Assembly (NCBI GenBank): GCA_035048485.1
Contig: CM068586.1
Coordinates: 48,518,715 to 48,582,714, forward strand
Reading direction: 5' to 3'
Origin: Pteria penguin
Lineage: Eukaryota > Mollusca > Bivalvia > Pterioida > Pteriidae
Length of the DNA stretch: 64,000 bases
This document shows, in pieces, positions 11,099 to 23,958 of this stretch. A program made the translations under genes and the position numbers. The notes under the pieces were generated by a model. The model was not told the DNA's origin and did no database searches. It was given only the letters and a program-made list of their open reading frames with translations. How positions within the stretch are numbered: the stretch's first letter is position 1; each line of letters begins with the position of its first letter.

Positions 11099-14000
11099 AT
11101 GGAATCAGAGCTTGTCTGCAACTACAAGAAATGCAGAAAACATATCAAAACTTTTGCATGGGTAAGCATTTGTTACTAGTTTCTCATCTTTCTAGTATAT
11201 TATGTATATATCTATAATACAAATTAAAGGGGAAAAAAATATACAAGAAATTTGTGTTTGTATGTTTGTTTGGTTTTTTTTGATGAACAGACATTTTTAT
11301 TTATGTTTTGCTGAAGCAATGAATGACAATAAGACTTGCGTTTTTATTATTAGATGATTTTATCCCAAAGACTAAGTGCAGCATGTCCTACTGTGTGTTT
11401 TCTTACCTAAAGTGCTACATTTTACAATTTTCTGAACTTGCACAGTATGCTATACAACGTACAAATACTGATATATTTTAATGTTTAAAAGTATAAAATA
11501 ATTCTATCACATTACTTATTTGAACATGAAATCTTTTCAATTGCAGGTGACATCATGTTCACGTATCTTTTATAAGAATGATTCAATCCACATGAAAAGT
11601 AGTTAACTTTCTGTTTATTTTCAGGGACATTAATGTTATAAAATCATTGAATTCAATAGTTTTAACTGACTCCATATGATTATTTTACCTGAAATCATAT
11701 CTGAGTATCCCTCTCAAAAAAATGAAGAAAAAAATGATCAAAGTGACAAATTAAAATAAATTTATGGGTAATATTCCTAAAAAACTCTGGAGCAAACTAT
11801 CAGAATTATGTTTTGTACTGGCATTTGTATAGTTTGTTTCAGGAGGAAGTTTGTCTCTCTTATAAGATTGTTCTTATAAGATTGCTGTTTCAAATAATTC
11901 ATTAATATGCCTTAACATCCCATAGATATTTTTTGTGACGAAGATGGAGCTCGGGAATTCAACAAGAGCTACACCTGTCCAGCATGTAATAAGATTAATA
12001 TCTATCCTTTACTGAAAGTAATAACGTCAATCCAAGGATACATGATTTTTATGGTTTTCTAGATAATAAGGAATTTTGATGTGTTTACCCCAGAATGTTC
12101 TTACAATAGATATATATATATTTAAATGTATTGCAAAAAAGATTTAATGCTAAAAAATAAAGAAGCTTTGCCTAAATGTGATGATTAAATTCTGCTATCA
12201 ATGTAGCATCAAGTGATATGCTATAATATATTTTGGATACTAGGTGAGAACAATTTATCTGGTAAATATGAAATCATTAGAATAGATCTTCATCCTACAG
12301 AACAATACAAATCAGTAAGTACATATACCTGTATATATATACCTGTAGATAAACTTGATTTAATCAAATGAAATTTTCGCCATTCAGTTTTGCTCAGTTT
12401 ACCTCAAATGCTGTTACTGACGCATTATTGGAAAATGGTATCTTTTAAAGCTGTATCAATCATGTATGGTTACTATAGACTATACATTTAAACAACTTGG
12501 TCAGTGTTGAATATGTTTACCTCTGTACAATTTCATATTCACATGGTGATGCACCTGTCTGGTATAAGACTTCACAGGGCTCAAAACTGGCCAAAAATTT
12601 TGCATTGTCATATTGGTGAAGTCGAAGAAAATTTGGACGACCTCTTTAATTGTGTTTACTAAAATTTTAGGTTGCCCAAAGAGATTTTACGTTGTTTTTG
12701 ATGACTGGACAACTGCTGTTTTAAACCCTGCTTCATAATTTTACCTTATGCTAGGATCAATCCATCCAAATTAGTGAGAAATCTTTTATATGTCATCTTA
12801 AGGAGAGATAGGGGGGCTGCGATAAGATGATGAATTACTGGAGAAAATCAAACTTGGATCCTCAGATTTTAAGTGCAGTACTATACCACTGGACAAGCCT
12901 GTCCCCCTTCCTCTCCCCCCACTAACAATGATTTCAGTACTTACTATTAAAGCCATGATTGGTTTCAGCAGATTGTAGCAGGCTGTAGTTGAAAGCCAAG
13001 GTCTTTAGTGTCTCACTGTCTAATGCAGGCGTTATTCCTGATAATGACATTACAGCTAGATTACTACTTAAAGGTGATATTGTACCTGATAAGAATAATT
13101 GACATGATCTTAAAGGGGCTGTTCAGATGAAATCTAGGCAATATACCACAAGGGATTGTATTCTAATTATTGCTACACCATAGTGCAAAAATTACGGAAG
13201 CCTAGGTGTGTCATATAAAAGAAAAATGATTATGACTTATATGTTGTTATTACGTCTTAAAATCTCGTTAGTAGACGTATGGTGGATTTCATTATTACGA
13301 CTTATTATCTCGCTATAATGACATTATATCGTTATTACGACTTATTTTTTTATCATCACATATGATGGATGTCGTATAACAACTTAATATTATTTCCTTA
13401 TAACAACATATCGGTATTATCTCCTAATTACGACATATAAAAGGTGTCGTTTCTACTACATGTCTTAATATCATATTATCTCGTTATTTAATATTTAATG
13501 ACATATATCTCATTATTACAACCTACAACAAATTTCATTATAACCACTTTAATGAAATTAAAATTATCTCGTTATGATGACATATTATCTCATAATTACA
13601 ACATATAAAGGGATTTTGTTACTATGACATATTATCTCATTATAATGACATGTTATCTCATAATTACAACATATAAAGGGATTTTGTTACTATGACATAT
13701 TATTTCGACTCAATATCTCGTTATCATGACTTAATATTTGGTTATTACGACATGATACGGATGTCGTTATTACATTTTATCATCTCAATAATAAGTTTTT
13801 GGAACAAGATATCAAGTTGTAATAATGACACATGTCATGTGTCGTAATAATGAGATAAATAATCGTAATAACAAGATATTGAGTTGTAATAACCAGATAT
13901 TAAGTCGTAATAACGAGATAATATGTCGTCGTAACAACATCCATTTTATGTCGTAATGATAAGATATTAAAAGTCATAATAAGGAGATAATATGTTGTGA

Positions 14001-17000
14001 TTATAAAATAATATGTCGTAATAAGGTCATCCATTGTATGTCATAATAACGAGATATTATGTCATTGTAACAGCATGTTTGTTGTGATAACAACATAATT
14101 ATTTTTTTTCTATGTGGCACATATAGGCTTCAGTAAAATTCATTTAAAACTTTAACAACAATTAAAATAGAACCTTTCATCATGGACTTGGTTACAGGTA
14201 CTGGTGTGAATAAAAGCATTCATGCAACATGAGTTCAATAGAAGTGCTTTAAAGAGCTGGAATATTAATAAAGTTACAAAAGTGAAAAAGTAAAATAAAA
14301 ATAAAAAAAAAAATCAGAGCAGGGATTGAAAATTCCATGGAGCAGGCAAGGATGAGAATCTAGAATTTTTTTATCATGGTCTTACTGGGTGACTAATATT
14401 ACCCAATATATTTTATGAATACTATTCAAGCACCTTTGTGAAACATAATTTACTTATCTTGCAGATGGTGTTAGCAGGACAGAATCCAGAAACAATAATG
14501 GAAATATGCACCAGAGCTATGTCTTTCTGGAGCTATCAGGTAACTTAATTCAACTATGTTAAGATAATATTAACACTGAAAAGTTAAACTTGAATGAGAA
14601 TGTGTAAACTTTCATGAGAATGTGTAATTTATGAATTGTTCATATAATCAGATCAATAAACAATCTACTGAACAAAATTTTACCAAGGAATGAACACTAA
14701 CAATGTAAGAATTATCTTTCTTATTACAGGGATGTCCCACCTTAATTACTACTCTGTACATGTAATAACCCTGGTAATTGTTTTGTAGTCTCATCAGGAA
14801 CAGACGTACCAGGAATACCTGGCAACAAAAGCCAAGGAAAAGGCTGTACAACTGGAGCAGTACTATGAACAGATTATCTCCCGGATACAGCAAGAACTTT
14901 CATGTATCCTTATATATCAATTCATCAGGGAGTGGTGATTTTATTATCCTTATTTGTTATGACTTATTGGGTCTTTTCGTTATACAGAGTTATGTCCCAT
15001 ATGAGCAGGTAAATATCTGACATTAAACCATTGCGATGTCATACAATTTCTATACCACACCCCGTAATTTTACACCAATTTCCATAGAATTGGTCGATAT
15101 CCCATCACAATGGTTTGACGTCAGATACATGCTCATATGGGAAATAACTCTGTATTACAAAAAGACCCAACTGTAGTCTTCGGGGTTTGACTTCTTATCA
15201 ATTGCTATTGTAAAACTTGGTTATAGCTCACTTGCTGTTGTATGATGGGGGCTAAGGTTTGGTGTAGTACTGGCTAAACATTTGGCTTGCAATGCAGACA
15301 ATACGGGTTCAATTCCAAGTATTATTCCTGTATGTTAAGAAGTGGGTTACCTCCTCCTTCCACGTCATGATATAAATGAAAAATTGTCTAGACTGATGTA
15401 AAACACCAATCAAGCAACTAACCACCATATAATGTGAATTATATTCATAGCAGTTATTCTGGGGTCTGTATGTTCAGTGCCTGTCATTCACCTTATGATT
15501 TACTTCTTCAAAACCACAGATAGGATTTTGATGAAACTGCCCAACACTACTGGTTACTCCTGGATTCCTTCACCAATTATCACCGACTGCCATCATACAC
15601 AATATGATGATATGGGTCACATGATACACATGAGTGTAGCTTGGACAAATCATAAAACAAATAATCCTGTATAGTGTACTATTCCAAGCCATAATGCCAT
15701 AACAGCAGGAAATATTCAGATTTGTTACTTTAAAGGAGAGCTTAAGTGAGACATATAAATTAATAATCATTACAAAGCCAATAAAAAATGATTGTTAAGG
15801 AAAGGAAATGGTCCTTGATTGATGTTTTTCGGTCTGATCCAGGGACAGTCTGATTAAAACCAGAGCCTTATTCTACTTCTCTATTGCCCAACAGCATAAA
15901 GATGTGGAATAAAGATCTGGTTTTAATCACACTGATTTAGGGGTTTCAACAAGTGCTGGTACCTAAAGGTGTTTACTGACTGTGAATGGGAAGTTTTCTT
16001 TTTATGAACATTATTGAGCTTCAGTTACTGTAGTATGTGTATATGACCATACAGAGAAAAGCCTAAAATATTTTTCAAAATTCATCAGATTCTAAATCCT
16101 GTCACACCTTCTTAAAAGGCTACGGCATTGAAAAATCACCTGCCCTTAAAGACCAACTTTATCAGTTCCTCACTATTAAATGTCTATACAAAATCAACCT
16201 GTATTAAGAGACCACCTGACTTAAGTGACCACTTTCTCACCTTCTTATTGGTGTGTGTTTAAAACAGGTCTGACCGTATATTTCATTTGCTTGCTCACTC
16301 CTCACTTACCTTCAGTAAGGGGATCTGATCTGACAACATTTGCTTGCTCACTCGCTCACTTACCTTCAGTAAGGGGATCTGTTCTGACATCATTTGTGAT
16401 GTTATATTTCTCTAGGAAAGAAATTAGCCACTGTTTATTGAAGTCTGTCTTGGACATGCCGTAAGTTCCAGCTAAAGTTTTAGCCGCCTCCATGATCATT
16501 GAATGAGTGACAACCACATTTTTCAAGTTCAGCTTTTTATACCATATGTACACCTCCTCTTCATGTTTTTCATGATTTAGAAGTTCTGATGAAAATCGCC
16601 TCAGTTTAGAATTTGTTGGCATGTCAGATGAGTGTATGGGATCCTCAGAAAACTCTCGTCTTCTCTTAAGAATTTTGGAAACTGTAGTTCTATCTATACC
16701 AAAGATCTGAGCAATTTCTCCTTGTGTTATTCGAGGATTTTCTTCAGCTAATTTTGTAATCTGACACTTGACGGAATAAGGTATCACAGTCCTCGTTCTT
16801 CTGATTGTACTATCTTCCAAAGCAAAAGCGTTCGACTTGACAACCATTGAAGGGGAGCTAGAGGATGAAGAGATACTCGCAGCATTACCAAGTCTGTATA
16901 GGAATGCTGGTAGTGCTCCTTCAGACATTGAGGTTGGTATTGGTTGTTTACCATTCATATCAACAACGCTAGGCTGAAAGTGTTCCAGGAGAGACCTCAG

Positions 17001-20000
17001 TGTCTTACCACTTACTTCATTCTGTTCCATCGTGTAAACTGCTCATTACCAGGCTGTAACAGAGAAAAAGTCACTGTAATAGGAGATCTACTTCTTACAT
17101 GGCCATGATCATGTGTGGATATTCATGGTTTTCAATGCATGTGTAAGGCAAAATATCTCTACCTGTGATGCACGATTCATGGCAACTCTCAGAGTCTCTG
17201 AACCATCACACAAACTTCTACTTTCTGCTTCTTTTACAAAAATGTGTTTATTACACTGAAATAAAGATGCGAACAGTATGCATAAGATTAAGACGAAATG
17301 GTGATTTTATTTAAAACATAAAGCAATCCATACACCATCTTCGCTTCAGTGTGAAATTACTCATCAAGAGGTCAGTACCTAACTGGAAAAAAAAAGAAAT
17401 ATGGATGAAAGATGCAAACATGATTCCTATAGACAGGAACTTTAATTCTTACAACTATCCAAAGATACAATCAGTTAGTAAAGTTTATTTTCCTGTCATC
17501 CTTTGATTCCATATTCAACAGGGCATACCAATATCTCCTTGTGATCTGTTTACATTATTTTGACACAGTAGGGTTTCTGTTCAGCTTTGGGGTCATTATG
17601 ACCTTGAGATTGAAGGTATGACCTTGAGAATTACACGTCACAAAAACGATATATTAGGTAACAATTATGTGTAGTATGAAGTAGATCTATATAGCTGCTA
17701 AGTTTTTAAGGGCTGAACATCAACGTTTGTCAAAAGGGCACTGTGACATCGACCTTGACATTAAAGATAGGGCCTAGGGTTAAATTCATACCATGGTCTT
17801 TAAACTTGGAAACAATTTTTAGAAATAAATTCATGGTATTTCTTTGGTTTTATGAATCAGACACCAATTTGAAGTTCAATGTGATCTAGACATTGGAAGT
17901 GTGACTAGAAGTCTGGGTCATATGTCACCAGGGTAACCAGCATAATCTAATAAAACTAATATTCTGGGTCATAACACTCCCTTGCATGATGGATAACAAC
18001 TATGAAAATTATGAATCATTCTGACTACCACTTATATATTCTGCCCTTGGCATTCTCTGTTACTACTTGTCTAATTATCTTGATGTGTTATTAATTCCGT
18101 TTTAGCTGACCTTAGCAAAAGGCTCAAGTGAGCTAATGACATAGTGTGCCATACGTCCATTGTCCATCCATTGTCGGCCCATCTGTCTATCGTCGATAAT
18201 CTTTTCATACTTTCGACTTCTTTGTCAAGAAGGATAAAATTGGATGGGAATGAAGTTGTACATGTATATACTATTAACATATAATAGGAAACTGTGATAG
18301 ACTTTTCCTTCAGAACTAATGGAGAGATATTGATGAAACTTCGTAGGTATTAAGTACTAAAAATTCCCTACAATTGTTGTTGTTTTTTTAATCAGATCCA
18401 TCAAAGGGTGCGTCTGAGGGGGGCATCAGCATCAGAGTAATCCAGAAGAGTATCTTAAAAGTGTTGCTGTTTTTTGTTCCATTCCGAAATCTAGATTTGG
18501 AAGTATTTTAAGCTCACATGAGCCAAAGGTTCAAGCAAGCTACCCTATAATGTCTTAGCATTTTGTTTGTTGTCCATCTTCGCACGGACTAAAACAGAAA
18601 TGGTGTCTGAGTGTTGTAGAAAGATGTAAGATTCAAATTTGTTTTTTCATTCAAATTAGCAAAAAAACATTTGACATCTGTTTGAAGTTTGTCATTAATC
18701 AGCCTGATTTCAGGTGATTTTCATATGCCCCTCATAGAGGGACATAATGTGGTATGGAGTTGTGGGTCTCTGGGTCCGTGGGTCTGTCCACACCTTGTTA
18801 ACAAGATACAGACCATACTGTTTAGTTAGGACTGGTTAAAACTTAAAAGCTGGGTACACAATCTTGTCTGCGCTTCTCCTCCTTAACTATGACAGGTACA
18901 AATGCTTTTGTGATAGTATATGAAAGGATATGACTTGAAAATGTGCACCTGGGTTTTAAACTAGGGTCTGGCCCCTGGGGTAGGGAAAAATAAGTGGGGT
19001 CAAGAAAACTTGTCCATGCTTCTTGTTTTTAACCTAAACAAATGTAGATAATATGGTGGTATTTGAAAGAGTATGATTGAAGTTGTACACCTTTTAAACT
19101 GTGATCTGGCACTGGGGTAAGAAAAAATGTATATAACTTTCTATCAACAAAGGTCAGTACCAGTTCGCATTTGGGTATGATTGCTTTGGTTTTGCCAGAG
19201 TTATGGCGCTTGAACTTAGAAATTTTCAAGGATTTTACAGTTTCCCGGACTTTTTACTGTAGTCTTTAAAGGTATTGGATTAAAACTTGCTATATTGCTT
19301 TATATCAATAAGCGTCAATAACAATTTGCATTTGGGTGTGATTGCTTTGAATTTGCCAGAGTTATGTCCCTTGCACTTAGAAATTTTCAAGGATTTCACA
19401 GTTTTTCGGATTTCTTTATGCAGTGTTTCAAGGTATTGGATTGTAATTCGGCCATTCATTCAAATTGATCCCCATCAAGCTAAGTGACGGGCGTATCATG
19501 CCCCGCTATAAGCGTTGCTCTTGTTTTTACATAGGCCAGTTCTGGCATACTGAAGGGAACCTGTTCATAGACAAAACATTTCTTGTTGATTTTACACCAA
19601 AACAAGATTTTAATTTAACCTAAAAGGAAGAAAAAGAAAATGGAAAAAAGAATTCTGGCAATTTTTTATGCCCCAGATGGATAGATCGGGGAGCATATAT
19701 TTTTTTTCATGTCTGTTTATTTGTTTGCCTGTCAGTTGTCAGCTTTAACCTTGGCTATAACCTTTGAACTGTGAGGGAATAGAGACTTCATATTTGACAT
19801 GTGTATTTAACTAACGAAGCCCCTTCAAATGACACCAAGGTGGATGACCTTCTGACCTTGACAATGACCTTTATGCTGAAAATAACTTTTTTGGACTTTG
19901 GTGCTGCCGGGGGCATTAGTGTTTCACAAACACAGCTTGTTTCCACTTGTTTTTGTATCATTTTCTTCATTTATTGTTTGTAGAGAGGCTAAATTGACAT

Positions 20001-23000
20001 TCTTTTGTCAGTTGTCAAAAAAATAATAATAAGCAAGACAATATATTTGTATCTTTGAATTTCTTAACCTAAGAGCTGTCACTTGTTAGTGAAAAAAAGG
20101 AATTGTACTCTGGTGAGCAATATAAGCTCACTTGAGCCTTTTCATTTGGATTTATTTTTGAAGATGGGATCCAAAATGTTGCCGCTGAAAGTTGGAACCC
20201 ATCCGCCCTCTTTTAAAAGTACTGGAATGGCCGCTAGAGAGAAAGAAAAAAGATTATGCTTCTGACTTTTAGACCAAATTTACGATTAATCCCAATTAGG
20301 GTAAATGAAGTCCAAACGCGGGACATATACATGTATTCACTGTTGTCTCTCCCCTTCAGTCATGCACGGATTCAGGGGGTGGACAGTGGGTCTGCACCCA
20401 TCCCGAGATTCGGCGAAAATTACTTTTGTTGTCATACTTCTACGTAAAATAAAGAATTTTACACACGAAAACATAGAAGGACCCCGTCTCGGAGAATTCA
20501 TTGGGGTGGACCCTTTCTTGACATAATTTCTGGATTCGCGCCTGTCCATAGATTGTTTCGGGTATTAGTCGCTTTCAACAACTATACATTACAATTACAT
20601 CGAAACATTGAAGCAGGGATTACCATCCTTCTAAACATCTTGGCGTTATTCAGAAATTGAACCCGGGTTCCCCATACCACAAGCTTAGCGCTTTACCGCT
20701 TTCCTATGTCTGCTCTTCCCGGGTTCCCCATACTACAAGCTTAGCGCTTTACCGCTACCCTAGGTCTGCTCTTCCCGGTTTCCTCCAACACTTAACACCG
20801 ATTGCCATCATATAGGCGATTACATCCAGGTATAGTTCATTAACGAGCAAAACAAACGAAACATGCACGCACCCTCTCAACTTTCACTGACTACACGCCA
20901 GGGACTGGTAAAGATTGACCTATGAGTGATGATCAGTTTTACTTCTTTTTATGTGTGCATTTTTCTTTTTAAAATCAAGGTTTATTTACCATAGTGATTC
21001 GAGAGTTCAGGAAGCTCGCAAGTTCGAACCTCTCGCTGAATCCTTAGTCCTATCGGCTGTACATCCGATTGACCTCGTGTTCATCAAAATCTGCCAGGTC
21101 CAGTGCACATACCAGAACCCTACTTTACTCATAGCCAGATGCTCGATAGCGTGTCGGGAGAGGGTGTAGGAAGCAAGTAAAAAGTACTATTTTGTGTCAA
21201 TGTGAGGACCTATTTCGTTATTACACCCGTTTTCGATGACCAGAACAGAGAATTAATTTTTGTGATATTAAAGTTGATCCTCTTTCCCAGTTCTTACGCC
21301 AATGGGTCAAAAGTTCAACCATGCGTTCATGTACATTTGTAGTGCTAGTGCGATATAGGTGAAAAAAAACCCCACAATTCTTCAACTTTTTTTTGGATTC
21401 CAAATCACATCCTTGTTTTAAAGATGGCATATTTTGGTCATGTTATTCCGCAGTAAATTTGGTCAGTGACAAAGTGCATATTAACCATTTGTAATGTACC
21501 AGGTATACATTATGTTTACAAGTATTGCTAAGATTTGAACAGTTTTGTCTCACTGTATATAAAATACAATACCCTCCCCCCCCCCCCCCCCCCCCCATTT
21601 TTCGTAATAGATCGATATGACACGGATGCAAAAATTTTGTCTAAAGTGGTTCACCACAGATAAATTTTCAAGGAGGGATCCAACCATGTCCTTGGATTGT
21701 GAATTCAAATATTTACTCTTTTCACAGCAAAAGTTTAATGAAAATCTATTTTTCCGAATTTCCGACCTTCATTCTCATGCCTGAATCCATACGTTGTAAC
21801 GAGTAATGATTTAATCAGCCTTCATGTGACAGACTTTATACAGACTTCTAGCATTAATCGCATTATAAAGGCTGTCTCTACAAAATATCTTCTCGTCCAA
21901 GTCGTTATAGAAAGTCTTATGATCTTTTTTTTATCTCCGAAAAGCAATCAACTATTGCACAGGTAAATTACAAAAATGAAATATTAATTGTTCCCCCATG
22001 TTTATATCAAGGTGTGTTTTCATTAATTCTGTAACCACCGCCTAACTGACGTACGTTTATATCTTTTGACATAGAAGCATATGATATTACAATAGCTCAA
22101 CATGTATTTATAAACACTGTGGATTTACCTTTTATCACGGCATGTTAGAAATATCAAATGCAACAATACAAAATTAAAATCCACACTATATATGTACAGT
22201 CATGTAAAGTGTAATCACTTTAATCATACAAGTCACATCTGATTATTAATTAGTCTAATTAATCGTTAATAAATTGAATCTTACCCTACTGTACAAAGCG
22301 ATATCACCATGTCTTGCTATAAGTTTATAACTGTGCCGTTTGGGATTATTGAGTCGCCAGCGTTTTTGTGTTCCCCACTATTAACATGTGCCGAACCTGC
22401 CCAGGGTCTCATTGGGGTGACAAACTGATCACATGTGAAAAATCAAATCAATCATAGACAAAAATTTAAATATACATCCCCTCGACAACCATCCCCTACA
22501 CATCAAGTCTGTCCAAAAAATTGTATAAAAGTATTAAAAGCCATAATCAGAAGTGTATGTATTAACACTACTGTTTAATACCATCCAAATGTTAGAGCCA
22601 ATTGTTTAGGAAGTTCCCTTTCGGGGCCCCTCAGGTAAGCACTGAGTCACATGGTCTGTCAGCTATGAGAAATGTGATAAGTTGACAGCTGTTGTTTCAC
22701 CATGTATAGTGCACTGTGGCAGCCCGTCTTATCAGGGTCAGACTATAAATAGCAACTCTTAAATCCATTGTATGGCAACCTTTAAATGTCTGAAACACAG
22801 TTGTTGACAAGTTGCATGCGGATAAACTCTCCACACTTGTATTTGTTCTTAAAATGATCTGATCGTGAATGCAGTTAATACTGTGTACTACACGTTGTGT
22901 GCTAGAGGTTGGGTTGTTTTACCGCGAGTCAATACACCTGCAGATCAGCACGCACATCGTTTTCTTTGTGCTAGGATGGATAAGCCCGTTTGGTCGTTCC

Positions 23001-23924
23001 GAATTTGATGGAAACAAAGTACACGTATTATCTGCAACATACAGAATGGGGCAAAGTGACATGAAATAGTGAGCATGTACACATCTTCCTGGATCATTAA
23101 CTCGTCAATCCTCGAACAATTCCGTATAGTTTCAGAATGCGCTGTAATACAATATGAATTATGCTCATGGCTGAATATAGTTCACAGTGTAAAGAAAATA
23201 TGACAGTTTAATATAAAAAATACAATAGGAAAAGATGTACATGGGATCATGCGAGTATACGACAGAAGATTCTTATAGACGTTTCAACCATTAAACTTCG
23301 GCTAATTCCGTGTAGTGTCGACGTATGCCGTATAATGGGATAACACCGGTGTCGTCCGAATAGAAGTCTATTAAAACTGTATCACTCGGCCGATTCCGTA
23401 TAATGTCGACTCATTCCGTATAGTATCACCGCAAATTATCTATAGTAAACGAGAATATCCGCGTTCGTTCGTGTTTATGATTTTCTTCGGCCGATTCCGA
23501 ATGGTGTCGGCAAATTCCGTGGAATTGATGTGACTATTATTGTCAGAGTGCAAGACATTATATAGTATACATGTATGAGTAATTATTCCTCGGCCCATGC
23601 TGTATGTGTATACTTGCTTGTATCGATAGTTCATCGTGAGGGGGAGGGGGTGTCTGTAGTATCTTGCGTCACTTCCAATGTGACGACCCGGCTGTCCGTT
23701 TTGATTTTTCAGAATCGATGAAACATTATAAGACGAGGTCTCATTTCACGGTACGTTGGCACGTGAAAAGTCACTCACTTCTTTTGGTAGGTCCATTCTA
23801 TATATGACATAATTATGAAGTCAGGCACAAGATACAATATTTAAGAAACAAATAACTTCCAAAGGACTTGGGGTTTGAGTTATATGTCATGTTCTAATTT
23901 TTGAATTTACTTGGGGGTTGTAAA

Positions 23925-23958
<34 letters not shown>

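Larger units (their letters stand above)
11163..14464 (+). other. HEI10 introns 1-4
   Basis: Apart from the exons listed for HEI10, this interval holds a diverged dispersed repeat at 12655-12740 (paired with 5045-5165) and the large foldback element at 13197-14131. The rest is AT-rich with no further coding signal that I can support. Confidence 0.5.
18509..20145 (+). mobile_element. AGCTCACC-family element interrupted by two other elements
   Basis: The head (AAGCTCACATGAGCCAAAGG) is at 18509. A tail with CTGGTGAGCAATATAAGCTC and ACTTGAGCC is at about 20108-20140. Between them lie an ATATGCCC element (18722-19525) and a GATC-hairpin element (19665-19960). The simplest reading is nested insertion; deletion and independent insertion of fragments would look similar. 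Confidence 0.5.
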
